NCBI GenBank assembly: GCA_030849075.1
Contig: JASAOO010003356.1
Location: 1 to 46,321, forward strand
Source of the DNA: Zelonia costaricensis
Lineage: Eukaryota; Euglenozoa; Kinetoplastea; Trypanosomatida; Trypanosomatidae
Direction: 5' to 3'
DNA: 46,321 nucleotides
The notes under the pieces are model-generated. The model saw nothing but the letters and a program-made list of their open reading frames with translations. It did no database searches and had not been told where the DNA came from. The translations under genes were made by a program, and so were the position numbers. Positions 9,801 through 21,800 of the stretch are shown here, piece by piece; the stretch's first letter is position 1, and every line of letters starts with the position of its first letter.

Positions 9801-12800
9801 CCGGCCGCAGGGCCCGACATCCCCGCCAGCGGCAGCCCACGCGCCGACGCACCCGCGCCCCCAGCGTAGTCGCCACTGGCCAGGCGGCGACTGTGGCGGG
9901 ACGCGCCGGCTCCACGCGTGCTCGGCCCCGCAGCTGACGGCGACGTGGGCGTGGAGTGGTGGTGTCGCCCGCCGTGGCCGTAGCCACGCCCCGTGTCGTA
10001 CGCATCCGTGGTGGACCGCAGGCCGTCCACGGTGCCGTGCCCGTCGCCATTACGCGGTCGCCGGCCGCCGTTGCCGCCGTCCTCGCCCGCCGCAGCCGAA
10101 CCGGACGAGGAGGCCGACGCCTGAGCTGCCGCGCCGAAGACGCTCGGCAGCAGCCACAGCGGCGCTGGCAGACTGCAGTGGCCATCAAGGGTCAGCTCCA
10201 TCTCGCCCTGCATGCCCTCCGCGTACGTCACGGCGACGGAGCCGGAGGTGGGCAGCAGCCGCTCCGCCTCCGCCCCGGCGTCCCCAGCGGCCCCACTAGC
10301 GGAGGCCTGTACCGCCTCGGCCGCCGCGACGCTACGGCCGCTGTTGCCGCCGCCGTCCAGCGTGCCCAGCGGGGAGGAGGCGCTGCCGGGGCCGCGCATG
10401 GCCGCGCTGGCGCCCAGCGCATCAGCAGACGCGCGCGGCGGCTGCCCCGCCCGCGGCGAGCCCAACGGCGTCGCCGCTGCATCCTTCCACAGCCGCCGCA
10501 CAAAACTTCGCAGCTGCATCGCCTCCCCGATGAGTCGGCGATGCGCCGGGCTGGCAGCCGCGATCTCGCGCAGCAGAGACGCGCGCACGTCGCCTCGGTC
10601 CGCCCCGTCGCCGTCGCCCCCTCCGGCAGCCAGGACGGCGTTGCCGGGCGAGCGCACGGTTGGGGCATCGCGGCGCGGCGGCAAGGCGGACACGGCGGGG
10701 ACAGCCGCAGCCGCCCAAGTCCCACCCAGCGGGGTGCCCGCCCCGCTCGAGCCCTCGGAGACCGTGCCGGGTGCGGCGGCCTCCGGGGTCTGGCGCCGGC
10801 CCGCGGCCGCGGCGCGCTGCGTGATGAGGCTCTGCCCCTGCGCATCCCCGCCGTCCCGTGTCGCCGCCACCTCGCTGTGGGCCATGTCGGGGTCCTCGTC
10901 GCCCAGGTTGCTGAGCGAGGTGGTGCTTAGCGCACCTGCGAGGGCACGGGAGTTGGTGCCCGACCCCGTCCCCAGCCCCTCGTCCAGGGCACCGTCGCTG
11001 TAGGGGCGCCGGAGCGAGCGGAGCGCGCCAAGCTGGGTCGAGCCGGAGACCGAGAGAGCCCCCCGCTCGCCCAGCTGCGGCGTCAGCGGCGTCACGTAGC
11101 CGTGCTCGAAGTACGCGATGAGGGCAAAGACGAGCTGGCGCAGCATCGTGTGCGACCGCACACACATCTCCCGTACCGCCGCGTACAGGCTGTAGTGCTG
11201 TGCCGCGGCTGCCAGGAGGAGGGGTGCGATGGCGGCCCACTGCTCGTACGCCGCGTCGGAGAAGTCGAGGCAGGCGAAGCCACCGAGCTGAGCCGCAGCA
11301 GCCGCCACGCGCGGCGCCGACGACGATCGCGCCGCCGCCGCCGCCGCCGCCGCCGCCTCCGCCTCCTCGCGCGGCTGCTCCGTGCGCTGGCTTGCCGACA
11401 GCGACCGCGGGGCCGTGGAGGAGCTGACCGAGTCCCCGCGCACGCCCGCCGCGGCGCCGCTCGCCTCAGCGCTGGCACCGACGCCGCTCGCCGTACAAGG
11501 CGCGCTGGACGGCGGCGAGGCAGCAGAGAGACTGCGCGTGGACCCCGAAAAGGGGGCGGCAGTGGCAGCGGCAGCCTGCGCGTCTGCGAGCACGATCGCC
11601 TCGCACGTCACGGCAAGGTGGAGGGCCTTGAGCAGAAGATGGGCCGATGGCAGCGCCGTGCGGGCGTGTCCGTGGCGGCGCAGCATCGTGGCGGGGTAGG
11701 GTCCAATACCGCGCGAGAAGGCGGAGGTGGAGCGACTACGCCAGAGCTGTGCGGCCAGTTGCAGGCCGTGGATCGCCTTGGCCGACTGCGTCAAAAAGTT
11801 CGACTTCGTTTCCGCGTCGCCGGTGGTCTGCCACTCCGCGTGGATGGCCATGCAGACGTCGAAGAGGACAAGACCGAACTCGCGCCACACAGACGGCACG
11901 TAGTGCGTCACCGACACGGCGTGCTCCAGCAGGTAGTACTCCGTGAACATCGCCGACTCTCCCGTGAGGTTCTCCAGCGAGTGGTTGCCGCTCTCCAGCA
12001 CCGCCGGCGCGGCAGCGGCGTCGGCTGCCGTACCCGTGGCAGCCGCACCCTGCTCCGACCCACGCTGCCACACCGGGGACGTCGCAGCGCTGCGGAAAGA
12101 GGCCGCCGCAGACGGGGCCGGCGCCGTCGTGCTGCCCCGCGTCCTGTCCAGCGAGGGCGCCGGTGGCGAGCACGTCGGCGTCTTGCCGTCTGGCCCGACT
12201 GAGGCCCGCCGGCCGGCCGGTCGGTCCCGCTCAGCCGACGCCGCGTCCGGGGCGGGCGTCGTGCCGACCGGCAGCACGAGCCCGTGCGTGGGCCGTGTCG
12301 GCCCGCTCACCGTCAGCGAGGGCGTCCCATCAAGCCCGGCGCTCGTCATGGTGCTGGCTGTCGCTGGTGCCGCTAGTGCGGCGGCACTGGAGGTCGACGT
12401 CTCGGACCCGGTGTAGCGGTGGGCGCTCGGCATGTGGTGCCGCAGCACGTGCGCGAGCCGGCGCCGGCACGCCACGTTCAGGAGGAGCAGCTCGACGTGG
12501 TACGACGACATGGCAGGGCCGAGCTCCTGCGTGGTGAGAGCGGTCCCCTGCGGTGGGGCCGCGTCCAGCATCGCGCACTGCTCCCGCAGCGGCGACACGA
12601 GCGAGCCCGTCGGGACGCCGGTAAAGGAGGAGGTGGTGGCGGGCGAGGTGGGCGACACCGCAGAGGCCATCCAACGCGTCGCCGCGCGGCGGGTCAGCCA
12701 CAGCTCATTCCGCAGCACGGTCTGCACGCACGTGTACACCTCGCGCAGGGCCGCCTCCTGGGACAGGTTGCGGATCAGCCGGCGTAGCAGCTCCAGCGTG

Positions 12801-15800
12801 AGCTGCTGCCGGTACTCGGCGGCGGCTGGCGTGACAGCTGTCACAACGGCGGGGGCGCAGGCGTAGCGGTGCAGCACCTGCACCGCGCGCATCGGCTGCC
12901 CGGCCTTCTCGAGGCTCTCCCCGAGGGCCAGGATGTTGTCCAGCTGCCAGCTGAGCGGTGCGATGGCGCTGCGGGCTGAGATAATCATAAAGCGCTGCAG
13001 CAGCGTGGTGCTCGTCGAGACAGGGCGGCAGGCGATGTTGCGCAGGCGCCGCACCGTTGCCTCAGACACCACTTTGCCGTTGATCTCGCGATCCGCCACG
13101 GCGGGCGAGGCGAAGCTGGACCACCCCACGGATGTGCTGGTGCCCTCCGACACTGTGGACGCAGGTGGCAGCGACGCGGCTGCTTCCTCGTGGCTGGACG
13201 TCATCTGCTCCAGCGCGTGCATGCCCTCTTCGAGGTCGGACAGCTGCTGGAAGATGCTGCTCCACTCCAGCTTCGCGCGATCGTTGTCGGTGTGGAAGAC
13301 GGCGTACGAGTCGCGCAGACCCGCCCGCACCGCCGCCAGGGCCCGCCGCGCGCTATCGTACTCGTGCGTGGCAATGAAGGCGGCGCCGACGAACACTTCC
13401 GCCTGCCGCTGCAACAGCGAGTCGCTCGTGTGGTCCGCGGCGCCAGGCACCAACGACGTCGCTCCCTGAACGCCAGCTGCATCTGCCGTGTGCGACGACA
13501 TGGGCGGCTGCATGAACGGGGTCGACGGCAACGGCGGTGCTGCCGTACACCCCGCCGCGTGTGCGGCGCGGCCGCTGTTGCCGCCGAAGGCGTACCAGGC
13601 GGCCTCGTGCACGTAGTCCCACCGCGACAGGGCCTGCGCCGCCAGCACCGCGTAGCGTGCCGTCTGCGGGGACAGCCCCGCCGCCGCGGCAGTCGACGCG
13701 TCCCCACAGCCTGCAGGGCTGCTACGGCTGCCACCACGGACGCTGACGCCGTTGCCGCCGCGCGCGTTGGCCTTCACCGTCTCCCAGAGCTGCAGGACGG
13801 CCTCGAAGTCGTACGTGCCGAGGTCGCAGCGCATTGCACCGTGGATGAGCCCCGTGGTCTGCGCGGCATCCGCACCCCCAGCGCCGGCACCGTCGCGGCT
13901 GGGCGAGGCGGCCGTGCACGAACCGCCACGACCACGAGCGCCGCGGTTGTTGGGCAGCTGCTCCATGTACGCCCGCACATAGGCAGCAGCGGCGGCGCCA
14001 TGGAAGCCAAGCAGCTCCAGCGCCGACGGCGGCAGCACTGCCTCTGGGGAAGACGCGATGGCGGTCGTCGTGGCCCCTGCTCCTCCAGCGGCCAGAGCGG
14101 GATGGCCGCACGGGGCCTGGCGACCGTCCACGGCGGCGCCGGCGCGCACCTGCGTAGCCGCCGCGGCGACCTCGTGCAGCCACCGCAGGAATCGCGGGTC
14201 ATGGGCAAAGAGCTTGCGCACCGGCGCAGTCGCCACGTCCTCGGAGGCGGCCAGCAGCAGCGCGGCGCGGCCCCACGAGAAGGCGCGGATGAGGTCTTGC
14301 TCGAGGTACAGGATGCGCAGCGGGGGGTGCAGGGAGCGGTTTGCGAGGTCGGCGACGACGCCGTCGGGCAGCCACACGTCGACAACGCGCGTCACCACCT
14401 CGGGCGGGAAGAAGGCGTGGCGGTTGAGGCGCAGCTCGTGCGCCATGCGGGCGACGCCCGAGGCAACCTGCTGCGGCACCGGCGCCCGTGGGTCGGCATG
14501 AAAGGCGTAGAAGTTGCGCAGCGCCCGCAGCCAAGCCACGAGCTCGGCCACCGTGCACGAGGGCAGCGTCGACAGCAGCGCCAGGGGCAGCAGCTCCGAG
14601 TAGGAGAAGGCGATGTGGTGCTGCCGCGCAAACGGCTCGCACGCCTGCACGCAGTAGTCCTGGCTGCACTGCAGGAGAAACAGGCAGAACTGCTCCCACC
14701 ACGACCGCCAGCCGTGGTCGGCGAGAAAGCGGTGCAGCTCGAAGTACGTGAGGAGCGAGTTGTTCGCTGGCACCCCACCCGCCTCGTGCACCGCCGCGGC
14801 AGCCGTGCAGGCCGCCATCATCTCCGTCACGACAGCCGGCAGCGCAGCCGACGTCGGCGGCGTCGCAGGTGTCGGCTGCGCTGCCGAAAACTGTGGTGGT
14901 GTGGCCTGGCGCCCGGGCCCCCGTGCGGCTGCGCGCGGCGCGCCCTCAGCGGTGATCAGCGGCGAGGGCGGCTGTCGGCCACCACCGCCGCGCAGCGAAG
15001 GCACCGACAGGGCAGCCTGCAGCCCATACAGGTCCTCGCTGGAGCCGCCCCCCGCCGTGGTGCTCGCACCCGAGCTGTGGGGCAGTGGCGGGGGATGCGT
15101 GACGAGGGGCGAGAGCCGCCGCCGCGCCGCTGCCGCTGCCGCCGCTCCCGCAGTGGTGGGCTCTGGCGCGGCCGTTGCTGTCGAGGACGCCATGTCATCG
15201 GAGCTGGCCACCGTCCCGGCAGCAGCCGCAATGGACGCGAGACGCCACCGCGGCGGCATCCCGCCCGCGGCGTGGACGCCCGCCACAGTCGTTGCCGGTG
15301 CCAAGGCTGCGGCGGGGCTTACGGCGCTGGTGCTGCTCTCGCCACTGCCGCTCCCGCCGCGGGCAAGGAGGCCGCGCCGGTGCCCGAGGGAGGCTGCGGT
15401 GAAGGAGCCGACGGAGAAGCCCCCGCCGGTGGTGGGCAGCGCCGCCGTCGCCGTTGCGGGCAGTGGCGGCGGCGGCGAGCCACGGCGCCCAGGGGCCACG
15501 TTGGAGGAGCTCGCGCTGCTGTCGACGGCGTAGGCGGTGAGCGCCGCGCTGGAGCGGTCCGGCTGCGGGTTCAGGAGGTGATGCTCCCCGGCTGCCGAGG
15601 GGTGCAGGAGCGCCACCGCCGCCCCCTCCGACGTGGCTGCCGTCGCGCTTGCCGCGGGCCCACCGACGCGAAGGCGTGAGGGGCTGCCGTGCAGGACGGT
15701 GCTGCGCCGCCCGCCGGCTACGCCAAAGCCCGGCCCCTCGACAGTCCCCGTGCTCGCGAAGAAGCTGCCGAGGTGAATCGAGGACCCGCTGCCGCTGCCG

Positions 15801-18800
15801 CTGCCGAGCCCAGAGACGGGCACCGGCACGGAGGCGCTCACGTACGTGTCGAAGGAGCCCCCGGTGGTGCCCGCCACGAGGGCTTGCGCCGCGCTGCCTG
15901 TCCCCGCACTGCCAGCCGCCACGGGGATAGGCAGCGTGGCCGTCGCCGGGGTGCTGTCACGCGTGTTGGGAGGGGACGCCGTCGCCGTGGACGGCGGTGT
16001 CGGCGCGGCAAGCACCGCAGCGGCACTCACCGCAAACGAAGCGTGAAGAGCATTGCCGGCGAGCGGCACTGCCTGAAACTGCTGGTGCTGCTGATGGAGG
16101 CGATTCGCGCTGCGCGTCCGGTGCATCAAGCCGCCGCTGCCCCGCCACGCCGGCTCGGCACCCTCCATCTCCCCCTCGTGATCGGTGAACCGCGCCGGCG
16201 CGTGCGTGTCCGTCGAGCGCCACCCACCGCCGGCGGGGGCGCTGCCGCTGTCCAGCCGCTCGCTGCTGGGGAGCTTGCCAAACGGTCGGCGGAAGGGGGT
16301 GTCGCCGACGCGGGCGCGATGGGCGCTGGGCGGGACCGCACCCCCGCTGGGCCCCCCGGACACAGCGCCAACCTCTGCAGGACTGCATGTGTTGGACGAC
16401 ATGCCGGGCGACACGGACGTCGACGTCGTGGCGGCGTTGTTGCTGCTGCCCCCGCCAGAGGCCCACCGCGGCGATCCACGCGCCCACGACGCACCGCCGA
16501 AGCCGGCGAGGGCCGTAGAGGACGAGCCGGCGGAGGCACACTCCGCCCCGACGGGCAGCGCGGCTGCCGCGTCGCCCTCCCAGCTCACCACGCGGCTGCC
16601 CATGCCGGACGACTCGGCCCCAGTGACGGTGCCGCTGCTGCTTGTGCCGCCCGCTACAGTAGCGGCAGCAGCAGCAGCAGCCAGCACCAGCGGGGAACCG
16701 AGGCGGCGCATGATGACGTCTGCGCTGCCCTCGCGCGTGGGCATGCCTGTGGCGAGAGTGTCGAGCTGCCGAGGCCGGCCCACCACCGTCGCCGCCATCG
16801 CGGGCTGGGTCCCTGCAGTAGCAGAGGCTCCGCTCTCAGTGCCCGCGTCACTGTTCGAGCCAGCCGGCACACCGGACTCTGGGCGGGGTAGGGGCTGCTG
16901 CGACCGCGGCTGGGCTGCCGTTGGCGGCGGTGGCGGTGGAGGAGAGGCCCGGCGGGACGGGTGCGGTGGGGGCTGCTGCTGCTGCTGCTGCTGCACCACC
17001 CAGTTCAGAGCCAGCTCCTCCTCGTCATGGGCCAGCACGAGCGGCACGCGCAGGTCGTAGTAGCGCGAGCAGACGCACCGCACGTACGCGACAGCGAGGC
17101 TGTCAGGACCGAAGCGCTGCACAAAGTACGTGTGCAGCGTCGACGCGAACGCCGGTGTTGAGCGGGGGTGGCGCCACGCGGCGGCCACGAGCAGGCAGCC
17201 GAGCAAGTGCAGCTCGCCCTCCGTCTCCCACGACGTCTGCACCGCGTCAAACGGGAAGAGGCGCCGCACCGTGACGGACGTGTCGGCGCTCTGCACCCAC
17301 AACCGGCTCAGCACTCCGTTGCAGAACCACGCCGCCTCACTCGCCGAGCGCGGCGCCGCCCCGGGGCCCGACGCCGCCGCACCACCACCACCGGTGGCCC
17401 CACCACCGCCCATGTCGCCCGACGCGTTGTTGCTCACCGCGCCATCGAAGGTGGTCATCGGCGTCGCGGCACCACCGCTGCCGCCGCCCTCCTCGCCGCG
17501 CTGCCAACCGCGGCCGAGATGCTGCTGCCGCTGCTGCAGCTCACGCACTTCACGCAGGTGCACCTCGAGCGCAGCCCGCGCCGAGGCCGACAGCGACCGC
17601 ACGCTTCCGTCGGCCGCGTCAGCCTGCCACGGTGCGTGGCACCCGTTCTCCCCGTCCTGTGAGTAGAGAGACATGGACCGACTGCACCTCGCCGCCCACA
17701 CCCGCCGCAGCGCCTCCTCGTGCACGGCGCTCAGCGACTCCAGCCGGGCCAGCAGGTTCTTGACGAGCTTCATCGAGATGGAGTTGACGCTGCTGTGCAC
17801 AATGTACTCCACGAGGGGTGTGCAGAGGCACGCGTTCAGGAAGGAGATGAGCTCCTCATGCGGGTCTGCCATCAAGTCGAAGACGTGCGTCGCCGCAGCG
17901 CTCGCGGCGGCGGTGGTGGCCGGCCCCATTGGTCGGATGCTGCCGAGTGGCGGGGAGGAGCGCTCGCCCTCGCCTGCGGCCAGTCCGCTGCCGTGGGCCG
18001 CACCGGCGCCGCCGCCGTGCCGGTGCACCGCGTGCCTGCACGGCACATGCGACGACTTGAGGCACTCAGAGAGTGTCAGCGCGACGAGCCGGCGCCACAG
18101 GGGGGAGACGAGGGGCTGCATGGAGGTGAGGCACAGGGTCAGGGCCTGGTACACCAGCTTCAGCTGCTCCGCCCAGGAAATGTCCTCGTGCTCTTCGAAC
18201 GCCACGGCGGCGACGCCTGTGGTCGCGGTGGACGGCGAGCCCGGGCCGGCGGCGGAGCCTGGGGACGCCATCGTCGTCCTCAGCGAGGGACTGTCGAGGC
18301 TCGCTGCCGTCGCAGCAGCAGCAGTACCAGCAGCAGCGGCAGTCGCTGCCTCAGTGGACGGGTGGCCGCCGCCGTCCCCCAGTATGGCGGAGGAGGACAT
18401 CGCCGTATCCAGCGCCGCCGCCGCCGCCGTCGAACGCGCTGCGTCGTGGTCTTCCGCAGCGCCGCCAAGGCCAGCATCCACGCCACCGCCGCTGCGGCCG
18501 CGGGCACGGCCCTCGTGCGCGCGGCGGTGCGTTAGGACCAACGCGTCGTAGCGCACCAGCGCCTCCACCAGCGACGAGCTCCAGACGTCGCAGTCGTCGC
18601 GCAGCAGGTCGGGCACGGCCCAGCAGAGTGCGTCGAGCACCTCGCAGCACTGAACCAGCCCACGCAGCGACATCGTCTTCCAGCAGCGCCGCAGGAATAC
18701 GTTCAGCAGGGGGTACATCGGGCCGATGCGACGGCCGGCCACCAGGATGAGGTCGAAGAGACGGCGCAGGAACAGGCTGCGGAGCGCCTCAGCGCCCTTC

Positions 18801-21800
18801 ACGGCACCGCCATCACCCAAGCCGCCGCCACCGCCGCGACTGCCCGTCCCAGCGCCGCTGCCGCCACCGCCGCCGCCGCCGGGGTGGGCACGGGTGTGCG
18901 GCCGCTCCAGCAGGTCGATCACCAGTGTCAGCACCGTGGGGAGGTACAACTCGAGGTGGTGCACGGCGATGGTGTTGGTCAGGACGTTCATCATGGCCGC
19001 CAAGCACGCGCAGAGGCCGCCGTGGGTGAGGCTCATGGTGCCGCTCATATACCCCGACGCGGACCGCATCAGCGCCCGCAGCACCGTGTCGCACCACGAG
19101 CGGGCCGTGAAGGGGGCGAAGCGGTCGGCCTTCTGCAGCTGCGCCATCGCCAGGGAGGCGCTGTCAGCCAACTCGTCCCGGTCCAGCCACCGCAAGCGGG
19201 CCGCCCGATCTCGCCCAAGCACGCCCGCCAGGGCCGAGAGCGGCGGCAGCGCGTAGCGGTTTGGCGGCCGCCGCAGCAGCGCCGGGGCCCGCGGGGTGGC
19301 GTCGGCATCCCACGGCTCGATGCTGCTGATGGTGCCCAGCAGCTGCAGCACCGCCATGGCGAACTCGGTACCCACCGACGGCTTTCGGTACAGCAGCGAG
19401 TGCAGGCGGCCCACCACCATGGGCAGCGTCTGCGGCGAGCATGGCGCGGGGTCGGCGGACTGTTGCAGCAGGCTCTGCAGCGCCGCCACAGCCGCCAGCT
19501 GCCGCGCCATGTCGCCGTCACCTTCGACGAGCTGCCGTGCGACGAGGTCGATGAATGGCGTGAAGAGCGCCGTGTGCTCCTCCGTGCTGTCCTCGCGGAG
19601 CGCCACGAGGAAGTTCATGGCGCGCAGCACCGACTGCCGTGACGAGGACGAGTTGCACAGCACCGCGGAGATGATGGAGAGCAGCTGGGGCAGGTACAGC
19701 GGCGTCGACTGCTTCAGCTTCGTGGCGATGTGGGACAGCACAAGAAGCGCGTCCTCGTGCACGACGCTGACACGTGGCGCACGCAACGGCGGTGCGGCCG
19801 TGATCGCCAGCGTGGTGGCCCACGTGCCGCGAGACCTACTGCCGGTCATGTCCTCCGTGTACACGACCAGCGCCTGTCGCAGCCGCGGGAAGATGCAGGA
19901 CGGATTCATCGGGGCAAGCGCGCAGAGCAGCTCGGCTGCCCGCGTGCGATTTGGCATGTGGCTGTCCCAGAGCACCACGAAGAGCTGGTGGACCACGGCG
20001 TCGTGGGGGTACAGCATCGAGTACGTGTCCGGCGTCAGACTCTCCAGCGCGCGCTGCCGGATCAGCGGCTCCGGGTCGCACACGGCCAGCTCCACCAGGT
20101 GATGCACCACCTCCCGCAGCGCGTTGACGTGCGTGCGGCCATGGTGCTTCGTCGCGTCCGCATTGCCGCCCGCCGTGGCCGCGGCGACCGCAGCAGCAGC
20201 GGCCGCAGCAGCCCGCGCCGTCGCCGCGTAATCGCCGTCGCACACGCTGCACCGCGCGACCCCGTCCTGCGCGAGAGGGCCGGTCGAGAAGGCGGCGACG
20301 CCGGCGTTGGTGGTGGCGGTCGTGGCGGACGCGGCGGATGCGGTGTTGCCCAATCCCCCGCCGTGCAGCGCCGCAATTCCAAACACGGAGCGGCACTGCG
20401 GCGCTGCCTTGCCGTCGCTGCTGCACCGCGCGCTTGTGCGGACGTCGCGGACAGGGGCACGGGTGACGGCCGCCGCCACCGTCCACCGAGCCGCGGACAT
20501 CGACGCTGCCGACGGCGACAGGGGTGATGGGCGGGGGCGGCTGAGCGACGCGCCGCCGCCACCGCCGCCACCGCCTCCGTCTGCCGTTGCGTGTGGCGGC
20601 GACACAGGCGACCCAAACGCGCGGTGGCTCAGCAGCAGCGCCTGTTCGGTGGAGTGCCAGCAGTCGGAGAGCAGCCACCGCATGCAGCACTGCACGCACT
20701 CCAGCCGCAGCTGGGCGTCGGGGTGGCGCAGGTAGGGCAGGCACACCTCCAGGAAGAAGAGGGTGGTGCCCTCCCAGTCGCTGTAGAAGAGGCTCATGGC
20801 GCGGAAGCAGAGGTGCTTGACCAGGCGGTTCTGCACGGCGCGGCGCCGGCGCGCCGAACGCAGGGAGGCCGCGGGGAAGTGGAGCCGCCTGCAGTGCTCC
20901 GGCGTGCACGGGTAGAAGGCGCGCAGGCTCAGCGAGCTCTGCCACGTGGGGTGGTGGAGTGTGGTCGAGCTCGTGGGTGGCGTGGCGGTCGTGGGGGTTG
21001 GGTGGCGCGACAGGGCCGGCGTCGGCGGTGTCGTCGTCGTCGTCGTAGGGCAGGTGCTGCGCGGCCCAGCGCCTGCCCGGTGGCCCGCGCCCCCTGTGGC
21101 ATTTCGCCGCGGGCCGCGGCGCGTGCTGCGCTGCGGCGGCGCGCCGTCCCACCCCTCCGCCGCGTCCTCGCTGTCGTCATCGCCGTCACTCACGGCGTCA
21201 TCGAGGGTGGCGAGGGCGACGGCCATGGAGCGGACGAGCTCCGACTGGGACAGGCGGGACAGCGGCGGGTACACGGCGCAGACGTGCGCGACGGTGGACA
21301 CGGAGGACATCGAGAAGGGCCGGCGGAGCCCCATCTGGGTGAGGCGCTCCACCAGCGGGTAGCAGCGCTGCGCACACGCCGTGTCAGGCATATTATGGGC
21401 GAGCAGCGCCAGCAGCGGCATCACGAGGCGCTGGTACATGGTGCGCGTCGCGATCAGCCGCATGCTCATGATCAGGGCCTCACCCTGCAGGGCGGTTGCC
21501 GTCGCGGGAGACACAAGCAGCGGAGCCGACGGGGTCGGTAGCTGCGGCCGCAGCGTCGCAGCGCGCGCGCCGACGTTGAAGTGTGCGGCGACGGCGGCGG
21601 AGGAGTACGGCGCGAAGAGCCACAGATGCGGTTCGTCCGCGAGGGGGCTGGGCAGGAGGAGGGCGTGGTGCAGCAGCGGGTACAGCTTCTGCCGCACCAT
21701 CGACTCGAACAGCGCCGGACTGCGCCGGGCCACGGTCGCGATGAAGAGGGCCGCGTTCAGCAGCTCCGTGCCATCCACGAGAGCGCTGTCCTCGGTCTGC

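Noticed and set aside
13190..15679. 829-codon + strand frame opposite the TOR-like gene
   Set aside because: Arg/Gly/His-rich antisense shadow. The minus frame carries FAT-domain motifs across the same bases.
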